A stretch of DNA of 64,000 nt from Apteryx mantelli (taxonomy: Eukaryota > Chordata > Aves > Apterygiformes > Apterygidae): positions 124,960,183-125,024,182 of the forward strand of contig NC_089978.1 in NCBI RefSeq assembly GCF_036417845.1, in the 5' to 3' direction. The position numbers and the translations under genes are program-made. This document shows, one piece after another, positions 1 through 12,888 of this stretch (position 1 is its first letter; each line of letters opens with the position of its first letter). The notes under the pieces are model-generated. The model ran no database searches. It had not been told where the DNA came from and worked only from the letters and a program-made list of their open reading frames with translations.

Positions 1-1695
1 AAATAAGTGAAATTAGAAATTTGAACTTGCTTATGGTTTGGTTTAATTTTTAATTATTAATCACATTTCCAGAACTGTTGTTAATTTCTGAATCCAGTGT
101 GTTCCACAAATCTTCCGTAGCTTCATCATAGGCTCAGATGTGTCTTGAGTTGTGTTTACTAGAATGATTAGCATTTATATAATGCTTTTCATCTTCAGAG
201 ACTTTTACAAATATGAAATAGTCCCTACTATCTGCAGGTTGTCTCATAACTATATTGCAGAGAAAATAGGCAATGAAATCAAACAAAATTAACCTTAGCC
301 CCTTAATGTAAATTCTTAATCAAATTACTCTTATTCATTTGTTACATGAATACCACCATCCTTCTAAAAGTGCTGTTCGCTCATCTTCTCTGAATTAAGA
401 AATTGAATTAAATTTATAACAACATTTTCATCTGAATGCATAGCAACCAGGTTGAGGGAAAAATGAACATTGAATAGACGTGCAATATTGTGGTCTCTTT
501 TGAGTCATCTTAAGTGTTTAATGCGCTCTGTTGGATTACAGTCTGAATGTTCTCTCTATGCAGTATTATGATAAGTAGCAAATTTTAACAGTAATACAAG
601 AAATACAAAATTTTTTTGCATTTCTAAAAAACTATCTCTGAAGTACTTAACACTGCCAAATGCCATTGCTGACAGTATAAGTAAACAGGAAGCATCACAG
701 CCAGAGATTCCATAATTTATCTATCAATGTCACTGTTTGTCAATAGAACTTTTTAGACCCTTTTAAAAGGATTAAAGACTTCTTTAAAGAATACTTTGCT
801 CTTGAAAGTGTTTTCTGCTGTATGACAGGTTGTATTTAAGCTTCTTATTGTGGAATCAGTGAGGATAAAGAGGTTTCGGGAAAGTACCAAGTTAACTTGA
901 GTACTAACCTCTCTTGGCTCTGAGAAGATTAACGAGTCTGAATGTTAGGTCTCTGCATCAGCACATCATGATTGTCAGCACCAGCCTTAACTGTGAAGGT
1001 AATATTTCCTAGAAGAGAGCAAAAAGAGATATTTCCAGAGATAGGTGGCAAAGGGAAAGGATCATGTTCTGGTCTCACCATGGAATTTACTTGGACTAGA
1101 AGGTTTTCTGGAGAAACCAGTTATTTCTGTACTTCTGCATACTTGGTATGCATGAAACGAGCTACAACTGACTGAACAGAATCTGCATGATGTATGAATA
1201 AGCAAAGGATTTTTCTCCTTCAGGCATATTTGGTTGGATTCCTCATCTGCGCAACTTACAGACCTATATAATTTTCTGAATAAAACTGTGACCAAATTTG
1301 GGGGTTTTAAAACAGGCTAGGAACAAGAAGTCCTCAAACTGTAGATTGAGAGTGGAAATCCTCTCCAATTACTTCCACCTTTGCTGTTTCATCATACTTT
1401 CTTTTCCTTCCAACTTCAGATACTTCAGATTGTAACTTGTGCTTGCATGTTGTTATCATATTACTTAACCTAGCATTTCACTACATTATTTCCAGTTTGG
1501 GTTTTCTTGAGGATTCCAGCTTCTATCAGAATTTTAAAATGAGATAAATCAGCGAATTAAGATAACTCTTCATGTTTCTTTAGAAGGTCACTTTTTAAGC
1601 TGCTTCTTGAGGCTAACTAACTTGAGGCTGGACCTACCTGTAATACAATATTTAAGCCAATTCATAATGATTTCTGTCTCCTCTATTTGAAACAG
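1..1695 (+). other. CBLB: CBLB last intron (3' part)
   Basis: This is AT-rich non-coding sequence ending in a polypyrimidine-biased stretch and the acceptor AG at 1694-1695, directly before the CBLB terminal exon. I checked the open frames here (for example 972-1175) and none resembles the preceding CBLB exon or joins the terminal exon in phase. The upstream coding exon must lie left of the window. Confidence 0.8.
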
Positions 1696-1958
1696 ATGGT
1701 TCACAAGCACCAGCCAGGCCACCTAAACCACTTCCTCGGAGGACTGCACCAGAAATACACCACAGGAAAGCGTACAGCTCTGACAATTCCACGGAAAATG
1801 TGGATGCAAAAATTGCAAAACTTATGGGAGAGGGCTATTCCTTTGAAGAAGTCAAGAGGGCACTTGAAATAGCCCAGAATAATGTTGACGTGGCCCGTAG
1901 TATTTTAAGAGAGTTTGTCTGCTTTCCTCCACCAGTCTCCCCACGTCTCAATCTATAG
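1696..1958 (+). CDS. CBLB: CBLB terminal coding exon (UBA domain and C-terminus)
   Basis: This is the last coding exon of the RING-type E3 ubiquitin ligase CBL-B, which ubiquitinates activated receptor tyrosine kinases and antigen-receptor signalling proteins and restrains lymphocyte activation. It begins after acceptor AG in phase 2 (two bases completing a split codon) and gives 86 residues before TAG at 1956-1958. Residues 5-15 are proline-rich and contain PKPLPR, which fits the PxxxPR motif bound by CIN85/CD2AP SH3 domains. Residues about 35-72 are the UBA domain ([19 protein letters not shown]), with the MGEGY loop that contacts ubiquitin. The protein ends [11 protein letters not shown], the CBL-B signature tail. 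The RING, linker and TKB domains are encoded left of the window. Compared with the human protein as I remember it, the join after the UBA reads REFVCFPPP rather than REFAFPPP, one residue longer. Confidence 0.96.
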
Positions 1959-2725
1959 CAGCATGAAGATTTTCTTGAAGCGTGTGAATTCTACATATAC
2001 ATGTGCAGATTGGGGAATGAGAGAAAGAAGAGAGAAGGAATGTTTTTCTCTCATCATTAACAGGAGGGTGTCTGTTTCCAGCAGTTTATCAAGGATCATG
2101 GCTGCTCTGATCAAGACTTATAAATATGCTGAGGCTTATGTATTTTTGCTAGCCATACTTTTTTAAATCAGGGTTGAACTGACAAAATAATTTAAAGAAG
2201 TTTACTTCCCTAGAACTTTTAATCTGTGAAATGCTTTTTCTTGTTTACAAGTTGGCAAGTTACAGTTTTCTAGATGATGCCTGTACTGTGTTTCTGTTCA
2301 TACTCCCTTGTACTTGTAGTCACTTCTGCTGTAGCATTCACAACAATTTCCATGCTGACCACCCTATCAACTAAATCATCACTTTCTAGAAGCTCTGTAT
2401 TTGTTTTTGTCTCTTAAAAGATGCTTTAATTGTTTTTGCATTTCAGCTCATCAACAAATGCAAAAAGTATGTGGCCTTCACTACTGATTTTTTTTTTTCT
2501 TCTGAGATTCCTTTGCTTCTAAGAGAGGAAAAATCTGAATGTAAAATGCATTATTCTGTCTACAAACTGCCTTTTTAAAGGTATTTTGACAGTAATGTTG
2601 GGCAGCTTTCTGTTTAACATGAATTCTGTGACCTATAATCCTCAAGGTCTTTCATCCACAGTTTCCACAATTAAGAACAAACGAAATCCCAACCTACAAT
2701 AAAACAGTTTATGCAGCTGTGATAC
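1959..2725 (+). other. CBLB: CBLB 3' UTR (proximal form)
   Basis: This is non-coding sequence following the CBLB stop. An AATAAA at 2698-2703 would give a 3' UTR of about 760 nt, similar to the classical short human CBLB transcript as I recall it. The exact cleavage site is inferred. Further AATAAA motifs, for example at 3714-3719, could support longer isoforms. Confidence 0.65.
2698..2703 (+). terminator. CBLB: Candidate CBLB polyadenylation signal
   Basis: AATAAA lies 740 nt after the stop codon and is followed within about 30 nt by T/G-containing sequence. It is the first canonical hexamer downstream of the CBLB stop. Confidence 0.55.
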
Positions 2726-3713
2726 AATGTCATGACATGTAAAAGCTCTTTAAATTTTGATTATTTGATTGCAAATGTTCAAAAATGTCAAATGCATGTG
2801 ATAGTACTGTGTTCCAGTTGCACACCAAGGGCACCGGTTCTCAATGCCTTATGTATTCTGAGGCACACCAGACTAGAAGGAATCTTTTTGAATCTTTTTA
2901 ATGGTATTCAGGTAAATTCCAGTTCTAGCTTTTGCGAAGAGGAATTTGGTTAATTTTTTGTTTGAGTGATTATCCTGTGGTTCATCGTGGCTTGGATCAG
3001 TTTGTATTAACATGGAAACTTTAAATCTTTGATGCACTGTTAAGTCCTGATGCTACTGTAGCAATAATTTTTTGCAAAGCTCTTTAGTAATCTCCTCTGT
3101 ACACATTATTACACTTGAGTATGTGTTTAATACCCAGATTCACTCATTCACTTTCCAGCTGCTTATTGGAAATATATTTCTTTGCTGTAGATGGCTAGTG
3201 AGGCTCTGAGGTTTTATTTTAAAGCCCACATTAATGCAAGCCAAATTAAAAATTTTTCTAATTTTAAGTCTGTTTTTAGTACACTCAAAAGTTAAAGAGT
3301 CCAAATATTTCCAGAATAATTATGATTGTTGCTTTCCTGTTTTTATAGGAAACTTTGAAATCATCTTTTCCCTTATTACTCTTCAAAAGATAAACCAAGT
3401 GGTAGCTAGAATAGTTTCCACATTTTGAAATGTGACCAGTATCTGAGAACTTTACATTGTGCAAAACCGGGTATGAGATACATATTTATTGTTCCCTTTT
3501 AGCTGTCAGTTTTTTCCTTCACTCATAGCAAGTGGTTAAAGTTACACCACTTGCAGGGTAAGATCTCAGTAGCCAATGCATTTGTTTTAAAGATTTAAAA
3601 ACAGCAAATATTTGAAGTACTGAATTCAAAGGAACTGAGAACACCCAGTGGAAATTGCTGTTATATGTCAAAGTCCGTCACTTCAACAAAGAGCTTATTC
3701 TTAAAAATAATTA

Positions 3714-3719
3714 AATAAA
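3714..3719 (+). terminator. Distal candidate CBLB polyadenylation signal
   Basis: This is a second AATAAA in sense orientation, in T-rich sequence, 1.75 kb past the stop. It may serve a longer CBLB 3' UTR or may be incidental. Confidence 0.25.
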
Positions 3720-5596
3720 TTATTTCACAGCAATGCAAAGCATAGTATGTCTATCATTAATCTGCTTTGGTCCAGTGATAAAAGATGACTAGGAGAATTC
3801 AGGCTATAGGAAGGAGTTTCTGTTCTGTTTTGATTTAAGCAAATGATTCTGAGTTTGTTCTAGAAAAGGGCATTTGCAACTTCCTTTAAATGTTCATTCC
3901 TTGAGTTCAGTTTACGAAAAGTTTTGATTGAAGTTATATTCTGTGCTTTTAGTTTGAGTAAATCTTTCTCTTCTGTTTTGAGGGAAAATATTATGCCGTC
4001 TTGAGCTCTCGTGTTCATTTGGTTTGTTTACTGCATCATATTGATAACACTCTAGCATTTTAGCTAACTATAAATTCAGAATGATGCGTGCTGTTAAACG
4101 CTGAGGTTGTACTGGAATTGCTTAAGTGTGGTTCTAGCCTAACTGGCAGCATAGCAGTGATGACAGTAAAAGAAGAACTCTATACAAGGACAAGCAAACC
4201 ATCTGCAGACTGAGTTTTGAACTTTTGTATTTTAATGGATAACACTGCCCTATCATCTCTCATTTTCTCAATTTTATGCTGCAGCTTAGTATAAATGACA
4301 GTTTCAATTAGAAGCTGGAACTTTTGCCTGAAAGAGGATTTTAAAGGATAGGGGATAAAGAATTTAAATTATTTGCTTCTCCTTTCTGGTTGTGACCACC
4401 AGCAACATACTTTTTTTTTTTTCGTATCTGCTTAAAAAACTTGATGAACAGTATCCTAAGTGGTAACTTTAAGAGTTGCATTAATCTTCAAATGAGTGTA
4501 ATCATCACACTTTTCAATAGTGGAATGTAAAGGCTATTTCAAACCTGTTTGGGTTAATAGATTTAAAGTCAAACAGAGTGAAATTGCTTTGCTAGAGTGT
4601 TGATGTTTACTATGCAGGAATTAATGGGCTTAAAATAAATTAATCTGGCCATAGTTTAGTTCTCTGAAAAATATTTTAACTTTCTAAAGATTAAAGGTTT
4701 GAGCCTGTCAATGTGTCATGCACATATACAACTTAAAGCAAGAATGACTTCAGTGAGAGTTCTTGGATGAACAAAGTTGGTTAAACTCAGAAACACATTT
4801 GCTATGATGATGAAGGCTACAGGCATATTTCCTCCAGTTGAATGTCATTACAGGCTTTAGACCATCATTCTGATGTGTGGGGGCCTCACCTTTTATCTCA
4901 TCCTGGCTAAATTACTGCATTTTAAGCAAATTGACTGAATAAGTTGAGCAAAATAAGTGAACATCAGTAGCATGGATCCTTTCCAAAGACTCTAAGTAGG
5001 AAAAAAATGAAATTGTGCTAAAATAAATGAATTGAATATGATTAGCCATGTTAATGGCTTGGCTGGAACCCTAAAATGGCCGCTGGTAAAATTTGTTAAC
5101 ATTTCATATCTCAACAGTGCATCTGGCATAGACTTTTTTCATAATGTGAATTTAGGAAGTTTTGTACCAGGATCATTTTTTTCAGTTACATTTCTCAAAT
5201 TTTCAGCTTGAATACTTTGCACTGACCTGAAATCATTTAAATTTGTGTCTTAAAGCTTGACAAATTTGGAAGCGTATAAACAGAGTATTTTAAGCAGATT
5301 CAGGTACTGCCTGTTGACCTGGAATTTAGCGCTTTAGGAATGACTTCTTGAAAAAGGACTTCAGTAGTTTCCATTTTGAAGGATTTTCTTCCACATAACT
5401 ATTTTATCTGAAAATGCCTTTTATAAACTTGTCTAACGTGGCAGACTTAGTGATGTGTTCAATTAATTTATATTTTATTCCACATTCTTTTTCAATTCTG
5501 GTTATTATGTAAGCTCAAGTTCTTTATCTGTTCTTGTAAGGTATTTTATAAAATTAATGTTAACAGAATGTTGGGTTGGTCTGTGATTTTTCAAGC

Positions 5597-5612
5597 CTCT
5601 CTCTCTCTCTCT
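5597..5612. repeat. (CT)n microsatellite
   Basis: About eight CT dinucleotides in a row. Confidence 0.9.
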
Positions 5613-8600
5613 GATGCTGAATATTATCACTTTTCATATACTGCTGTAGAATCATAGCCTACCTTGTGCAAAAGTTGAGCATTGTCTTGTAAACCAGAAA
5701 AATGAGACCTTGCTGTAAAATAAGGTGAATCACTGCGTTTAGACATCCTCTTTACATCCCCATTATTTCACTTTCTAAATTTCAGTAGTAAAAACTTATA
5801 AGTTGACAGTAACTTCAGAAGGCACAGATAACAGTTGCATAGCAGAAAGATAATAATCACTATTTAGAATCCAAAGTGAATGAACTATATGTCCAAATGC
5901 AGATTAATTTACAACCAATTGAACCAGATTTTTCCTGAAGAAAATGACGACAAACTTGCAGTGATGTTGCTTTAAATCTTGTTCCTTTACATTCTCAAGC
6001 ATTGTAAGTCTTAAAGTAAAAAGTATTTTAGGAGTGTAAAACATTTTTTCTTTCCTTTGTATTCCAACATTCTGAAAATGTTTAGAAAAGCTAAGCCCAC
6101 TGCTTTGCGAGACCATATAGCTATTACTATTTAAAGCCCAACATCATTCCCTTGCAGGTAGGCTCAGACCTTGAAGGGTGAGATTTTGACGGTACCTTGT
6201 TTAGTCCTTGTTTAAATCTTTGCCCATTATATGGTTCACTAGCATATTACAAAGTACAGAAGTTAACTGTTTGGTATACTTGTCCTTTGTCCTCTGGTTG
6301 CCTGTTTCTTTCATTTTTCCCCTCTGTTGTGGAAGTCAGCTGTCACTTGATTGTGTCACAGGTCTTATCAGCCAGCTGCTCTTGGAATGTTTCAAGAAGT
6401 TTAGGTTGATAAATCTAGTCACCTAATTCTGAACAAGGCACCTGCCTCCACTTATCAGTTGCAATGCGTTTCCATCTGGAGAATTATAAATTTACATAAT
6501 AAAACACTGTGTGTTATCCTGGTACCTAGCAGGGAGAATTCTAGTTCAAAATAAATCTTAAATCCCAAATCTCTTAATCTTAAATCTCAAAATAAATCTT
6601 AAATTTGTAAAACTTAATTCCATAACCTTCTCAAATGGCAGAAGGAATTTAAAGGCCTCAGAGTGATATGCACTGTGATAAGACTGTTGCTGCTTAGGCT
6701 TTCTAGAAACAAAAGCACAAGCTCAATGAATATTGATCTTCTGGCTGTAAAGCTGCCCACATCTGTCTTGATGCATGTAGGAACCAGCCAATCTAACTAC
6801 ATTAATACTCGTTTGAAAAAAACAGCTTCCTTTTTTGCAATGCAATAACTGTCATGATAGGCAGCAAGATGGGAGTGGAGCAGATAACTACATAGAAGAA
6901 GGTAATTCTCTCCTAACAGTCCAAGCCCCTCTCTCCTGTGGGCATACAAGATTTAGTTGTTTCAGTGCTGTGATGTGTTCAAGTGCTTGACTGTGAGCTG
7001 GTCTGAACTGCCTGGATGTGTATTTCAAATGAAACAGTATTTGGTAGGATTACACCAGTCTTGGATTATTGTGTCCTCCTCCAAGAACTTCTTTTAAATA
7101 CAAGTTATTATGCAGCAGGACGCCAGGACCTTAGCAGCAGAGGGAAGTGTGAGGTAGCCCTCTGCTCAGAATGTTTTTTTGTTGCTAGCAAAACAGCCAA
7201 ATGTGTCATAAGGATTAATGTGGAAACACTCCATTTTGAAGCTCATCTTCCTGATTTGTGAAGGATATATGCACATGCTAATCTGGTGAAGCATGGAGGA
7301 GGGAGTGTGCCAACGGATGCCAGCCTGTGGAGTTTAGAACTAGGCCATGCACTTACCTTTGGAAAACACCTGTTTCTTTTGAATAGCTGAACTGAATGTG
7401 CAGAATAACCAGGCTACAATAGTCATCTGCATTAATTTCAAAGGGCCAGGTTTTCTCCCTAGATAGCTGGGGAGATGGATGTGCTTACCCCAGAATAGCT
7501 CACTTTTTTCTCTTTATCCGTATAATGAAGAGAAGGGCACTGCAAAAAATAAATGTTCCCCAATAATGTTGGTTTCCATAAGGCCACAATACAATAGGTG
7601 CAGTAAAGAGAGCTCCTTTTTTTTTAATATATAATTTACTGATTGAATATCACTGAATTTCAAAATCCATACAAAGGTAAGTAAGTCTACATCATCAGCT
7701 CTTCAGGAATACCTTGAGCTAGCAGCTGGCATAGTTCTCTGGAGCTATTAGCTTGCATGAACATCATGACTTTCAGCTGTTTCCTCTTGAAGTTTACATC
7801 TTCATTATCAATTCAATATGGTCAAAGTACAATTCTCGAACCCTTCTTTCAATTTTTTAATTCTCTGTGTTCTTCACTGTGGCTGTTATCACTAATATGT
7901 TCTTTATTATCCACTGAAATTCAAATTATTCTGTTCACCCACATCCCATCTTGGGCCAGGTTCAGCCCTGCCTTCCTCTCATGACAGACATCACTTGTTT
8001 GCATCTGCATCTTCTCCTTCTAAGACTGTTTTTCTTCCCTTTCCCCTACCCCAGTTCTCTTCAACACTGACATCAACCAGCAAGCACATCCTTCATCTTA
8101 GTAACGACACGCTTTACAGTCTCCATCTCTGCTTGCAACCACACCTCTATTTTCTTTCATAATCCCTCGTATGCTTACAGTGTTCTGCTAGTCTTGTCTT
8201 TTGGGATTTTCTGTGCTATATCTAAAGTGCTCCTGTGAACACAGTCATCCAAAATGGGTTTAGAGTTCCGCAACAAAGCCTATTACCTTTTTTTATTGTT
8301 ATCACTGACATTTTTTTCTGTTTCTTTCTCTGCCTGGAAATATGCTCTTGTGTTTCATGATGAATTTAGGTTGTAAGTTTGTCAGGGAAAGATATGAAAT
8401 CCACTGCTTATTTCAGCAGACCCCTAGTATGTTTCTGAGATGTGAAAAGAAACCAATAAAGACGTCCTCTCCCAACAACAGTCCTTGTGTTTGAGGTGGC
8501 TTGTGTCTCAAAAAGAGAGTTAAGAAGTTTTCCCAACAAATGTGGTTTGTAGCCTGGATAGTCACAATTATATTTGGTTACTACTGTTATTGGGAATGAG

Positions 8601-9199
8601 GTGCAGGGTGAGGGGAGACCACTGAAATACATTTATAAGACGTGTCAATGAAGTTGGGGAGTCACATGCAGATTAAGATGAGTGCTTACTGTAAATTGCC
8701 AGGATAAAAGATCGACTCTGTGCCTCTGATTTCAAAGAAATTAGCTTGAAAATTCTCCTGCAGAAAAGGTGCAAACTGGATAATTCTACCAATGGCACCC
8801 AAGAGACCTTTATTTTTCATTTGTCAGGTAACCTTACACATAGTTTTTTTGCAATGGTTATACTTTTGTATCACTTAGATGAACCAATGTTTGCAAGCAT
8901 TACTGTAGATAGAAGGTTCCTGTTTATGCATCCTGCTACCTGAGCAGTTGTGAGAGATATTCCATGTTTTCATGTACATTACTGACTATAATCTAACATA
9001 ATCTAACAGAAATGGGAATGTTTGCGTTAAATCCACTTCAGAGGTTTCAGAGTGAGAGTGGAGGAAGGAATCTCTGAGTTGGAGTGTGCTACAGTGCACT
9101 GAAGTGGGGGAAATCTGACTCGCCCTGCTTGGGGCTCAGCATAGTCATCTGGAAAGGGCATTATCTGCTCATATGTGTCTTTCCTATGTGACCCGCACC

Positions 9200-9833
9200 A
9201 CAGTTAATCATCTCACTATATTAAGGCTTACTCTCACAATACTTTTCTTCACATCCACCTCACTGTGGTCTCTGGCACAGCTGTGGCAAACTGCTCGGTC
9301 GGTACTCTTCAGAACAGCTTTTGCCAGTGATTTAACATGTGGTGTTTTCCAGGCCCTTCAAGGCTTTTCTGTTTTTTCTGGTTTAGTTATAGCAAGAAGA
9401 CTATTAGCAATAAACAAAGCTGGCTTGGGAGTTACAGATTTGTCCTCAGGCATTGGCATCCTTTCATTTGATGTGTTGGTGTTGCTAACCAAACAGTTTC
9501 TGAGATTATTAGGAAAGGCAGAATCTTCATTGTATCTATGCTTTGCTTCTATGATGTGAGGTACTGGCCAACCAGGGCACCACTGCAGGCTGTGAATCTG
9601 CCATCAAGTTGACTCTTAGTTCCTTTTAAACCACATCCCATAACAATTCCTAAGGGCCTGACTGAGATCAAATTGAATTTGTCTGTGGCTTCATTCAAAG
9701 ATTGTATGGATATGCTTTTCTCTTTTTTGTGGTTGTGGAACTTGCTGCATTCACCTGTGGCACTACTGTTGGGGCATAATGCACTCTGGAAGCTATGAAA
9801 TTCAACATATCCTGAAACCCAAGTCATTCCCAT
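9200..9833 (-). pseudogene. Possible decayed coding sequence, unidentified
   Basis: On the minus strand two adjacent open stretches read like ordinary hydrophilic protein. One runs 9833 to about 9560 (for example EKSISIQSLNEATDKFNLIS). The other runs about 9555 down to 9200 (for example SNERMPMPEDKSVTPKPALF) and is interrupted by one TGA. The two are in different frames, so a frameshift near 9560 would be needed. I do not recognise the protein. Similar style and orientation link it loosely with the relic at 15.3-17.0 kb. The A-rich strand can produce such peptides by chance, so this is a weak call. Confidence 0.2.
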
Positions 9834-10244
9834 GCTTATTTAGTGGTGATATAATTTGCTTTGTGAAGGAAACAGGCTTCCTGTGATGGGGTGCATAGGG
9901 CATGAAAAGGTTCATTTTCTGCTCTAGAAACAAAGAGGTAGTTGATTCAGGTCATCTAAACACACCTGCTGGAGCAAACAAGCCTGCCGGATAGGGAGGG
10001 CCCCACAGCTGTGGAGAGTAAGCTGTAAAGGAGAAAGAGTCTGCAACAGTCTGCTACAGGGAAATACTACTTCAAGGACTACAGAAAAGGGACTTCTCAG
10101 GAAAGGGGAGGTATTGTTTCACAGTAAAAAAAAAAAAAAAAAGTTTACAGTGCATGGGGTAATTCAGGGAAACCCTGCAGAGTGCTGAGACAGTGTGCTA
10201 TGAAAGCATCTCTATTTTTGTGTCATGTTTTCATATGTTTTTCC
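9834..10244. other. Intergenic, nothing recognised
   Basis: Unremarkable sequence with a 17-base A run at 10126-10142. Confidence 0.6.
10126..10142. repeat. Poly(A) run
   Basis: Seventeen consecutive A. It is about 100 bp upstream of a CR1-like relic, and no connection is evident. Confidence 0.9.
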
Positions 10245-10320
10245 CTAACCTTTTGTCATTTGGGATACTAGGCTAGACAGACCTTTGCTCTGACTCAGTA
10301 CAGCTGTTTGTATGTCCTTG
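10245..10320 (+). mobile_element. Old CR1/L3-type LINE fragment (3' region)
   Basis: The text around 10250-10315 (CCTTTTGTCATTTGGGATAC, then GGCTAGACAGACCTTTG, then TCTGACTCAGTA, then TTTGTATG) closely follows a motif found at the 3' end of ancient amniote CR1-type repeats, of the form GGATACTGGGCTAGATGGACC then TTTGGTCTGACCCAGTATGGC then TCTTATG. It is diverged and very short, with no target-site duplication visible, so it is an old truncated copy. Confidence 0.55.
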
Positions 10321-12518
10321 GTGAGCTATAGCTTGTTCTTGGTAAGGACTTTGTTCAATTTCTTCTTGCAAATGATGATTACAGCAGTGTGGACTAACAG
10401 CTAATATGTAGAGGTTTCTGTTGATGTACAAACTGTCTTAGCAATGTGGATTGATTTTCTGAGGTGGTTGAGTTGAAATCTATTTTTCAATGATCTGTCC
10501 TTTTTGGAACCTTGTGTTGTTGTGTATCATCACTGTATCTGAGCTCCCTGCATTACAGTAATACCTATGCCTCTTGAGACTGTCTGGTCTTCTCCCTTTT
10601 TAGACTGTAGTGAAGTCTACCAAGATAGCTGTATGAGACATGTGAAGGGGGACTGGCTGATTTGTAGTAGCATGTTTTTGTGGGATAAAATGGGATTTCA
10701 GGGGAAGCACTGACTTTCAGAAAATTGTTCTTAGGATGGAAGGGCTTTTATCAATCAATTTTCAGTTTTTGGAAGCTATTGCACACACTTTTAAAGTAAG
10801 GAAGAGGCTGATGTTCTATTTTTTTATTTTTCAAAGTATATATTGAACCATGGCTTTGAGGGATCCATATGTTATCCAACTATTTTTCCTTCTTGGTTAA
10901 TCAACAACTAAGAAAACTTCTGCTCTTTATGCGGTTGCTGAAATGATGCCAACTTACTGGGGCTTGTTTGACAGATATGGTGTTTGAACAAGACATTGTT
11001 ATCTATCTCTTGGTGGTTAGTCAGTGACAACAGGGTAAAAAAGCTTATTAGAGGAAATGGGGAAGGAAGGATGTGACAGGCACCTGCAAAGGAAGAAAAT
11101 GAAGACAGATGAAGTAAATAATCTTAAGGAGGAAAAAAAAGAAAGAAAATGGTCTGTTCTATGAACATTCTTTTGCCAGAAGTAAATGAGAAATGTAAAT
11201 AACATCATTAGCTAAAAATGCAAGTTGTAGATGTTTTGGCTTAATAATCCTATTTAATGCTGCTTTAAATTAACACCAAGTCTCAGACAGAAAGAATAGG
11301 CCTTTTATTTGTTCTTGATATGATAACTAAGTATGTTTAGATAACATCTTTTAAGATTAGAAAATATTCATAAAATTAAGTGGGTTCTAAATTGATAGTG
11401 AGAAAGGCCTACTGCAGTTCACCAAATCTTGCAAATGAATGATTAAGCAAAAAAGCCCTCATTTGTCATTTGGCGATTTTGTATCACAGCCCACTGTGGA
11501 GAACCTATTAAATCTAGAAAATGTTGAGCCCTTACTACAGCACAGGACCTTCTCTTAAGACTCTGGAAGGCTTATAATATATGCAAGTCACAGCGGATGT
11601 GTTTCATCTGGGGCTGAAATTGTGCATTACAAGAATATCAATTTAAGCCTTATCCAGGCATATAATTCCCACAATATTAAGGGTTATTCTTTATACTGTA
11701 TTGAGTGCCAGCACTGCAGTGCAGTTACACATTCATTCTTCCTCCATGCCGAACTTGGAAGAGGTTATTCTCTCAAATGGAAGTTATTTTTTTTCTCAGA
11801 ATTGAAATCTGGGTTTCACTTTTCAATGCAGTGGTGGCAATTATTTTTCAATTACAGAGTAGTCGTGCTGCGGTTATGCTTTGTACCCATCATTGCTGTT
11901 AATTCATACAGCCAGAAGGCCAACTGCATGATGAAAATTATTATTGCACAAATACAATGCAGTTATCTTGGAGGCAATTGTGACACCTCAGTTTTGGGTG
12001 ATGCAGTTCAAAAGTGACTTCCTAATCATCCAGCATGTTTTAAGATGTCTCAGTTTGAGCACCTAAAATTATTTGAAAAATTATTTGTGCAGCAGCTGCT
12101 TTTGGTTGTTTTGTTATTAGGACTTACACATATTTATTTCCAGAGTAACACTGTAATGGTGCCCTTGGAAGAGGAGCAAGTGTGTGCAAGGCAGAAGGAG
12201 AGAGAGAGGGAAGGGAGATGCCCTGTTTCTAGTTCTGTTGTTTGTTATGTCTGTCTATAATATTTAATCTCTCTGAACTGTTGAGGACAAGCAATTTTCT
12301 GTGGTACTAGTAAAGCCTGTGTGAGTATTATCGCTCAATAAACATGATTTATGTATATTTCAGTCAGTTTAAATACACACAGAGACTGCAGAAATTTGTG
12401 AGCTAGGCCAGCAGGCTCATTTAAGAATGTGCGAAGAAGAGCACTCCTTCTGTATTTGTGTAAGAAAGTAGGGAACAAATTGGACAATGCTTCATTTACA
12501 CGTCCACTGAATAAAATG

Positions 12519-12538
12519 GAGAGAGAGAGAGAGAGAGA
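12519..12538. repeat. (GA)n microsatellite
   Basis: An uninterrupted GA tract of about ten units. Confidence 0.9.
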
Positions 12539-12878
12539 CACTCCAGGAGAAAACAGCTTATAATAAGCTTAGAAATGCTTGCCTGGTCTCTGGGCTGCAT
12601 ATCAGCTAATTTAAAGCTGCAATGACAGTGGGCTTTTTTGATTAGAGAATAAGAAAGAAGGGGAAAGTCCTCAAGACTTTGGCACTTCTTTGCATTCTGT
12701 ATTTGCACCAATGAATTGGGCTATATTGAAAGCAAGGGATCAGTTTTACAAAGCCATCTTCTGACAGGAGGAAATCTTGATAGGACTTGCCTTTGAGCTT
12801 AGAGAGAAAATGGAATTTGAGACAGAAACTAAAAAATATCAGATAAAGATAAAGATGGAATATTTGTTTATGCAGGTT

Positions 12879-12888
12879 GGGGGGGGGG
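12879..12888. repeat. G homopolymer
   Basis: Ten consecutive G in otherwise AT-rich DNA. Confidence 0.85.

Larger units (their letters stand above)
2726..9199. other. Intergenic or extended CBLB 3' UTR; no gene seen
   Basis: This is T-rich single-copy-looking sequence with several additional AATAAA hexamers in CBLB orientation (for example near 4635 and 6500), so part of it may be transcribed as a long CBLB 3' UTR. A short CT microsatellite lies at 5597-5612. All open frames are short and look random. I see no recognisable domain or RNA gene. Confidence 0.6.

Noticed and set aside
972-1175. Possible penultimate CBLB exon
   Set aside because: No CBLB-like peptide, no acceptor/donor pair in compatible phase.
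1687-1872. 61-codon frame starting [12 protein letters not shown]
   Set aside because: It overlaps the CBLB terminal exon in the wrong frame. The frame that starts at the splice acceptor encodes the UBA domain.
11622-12017. 131-codon open frame on the + strand
   Set aside because: No recognisable domain, weak start context, and composition like the surrounding non-coding DNA.
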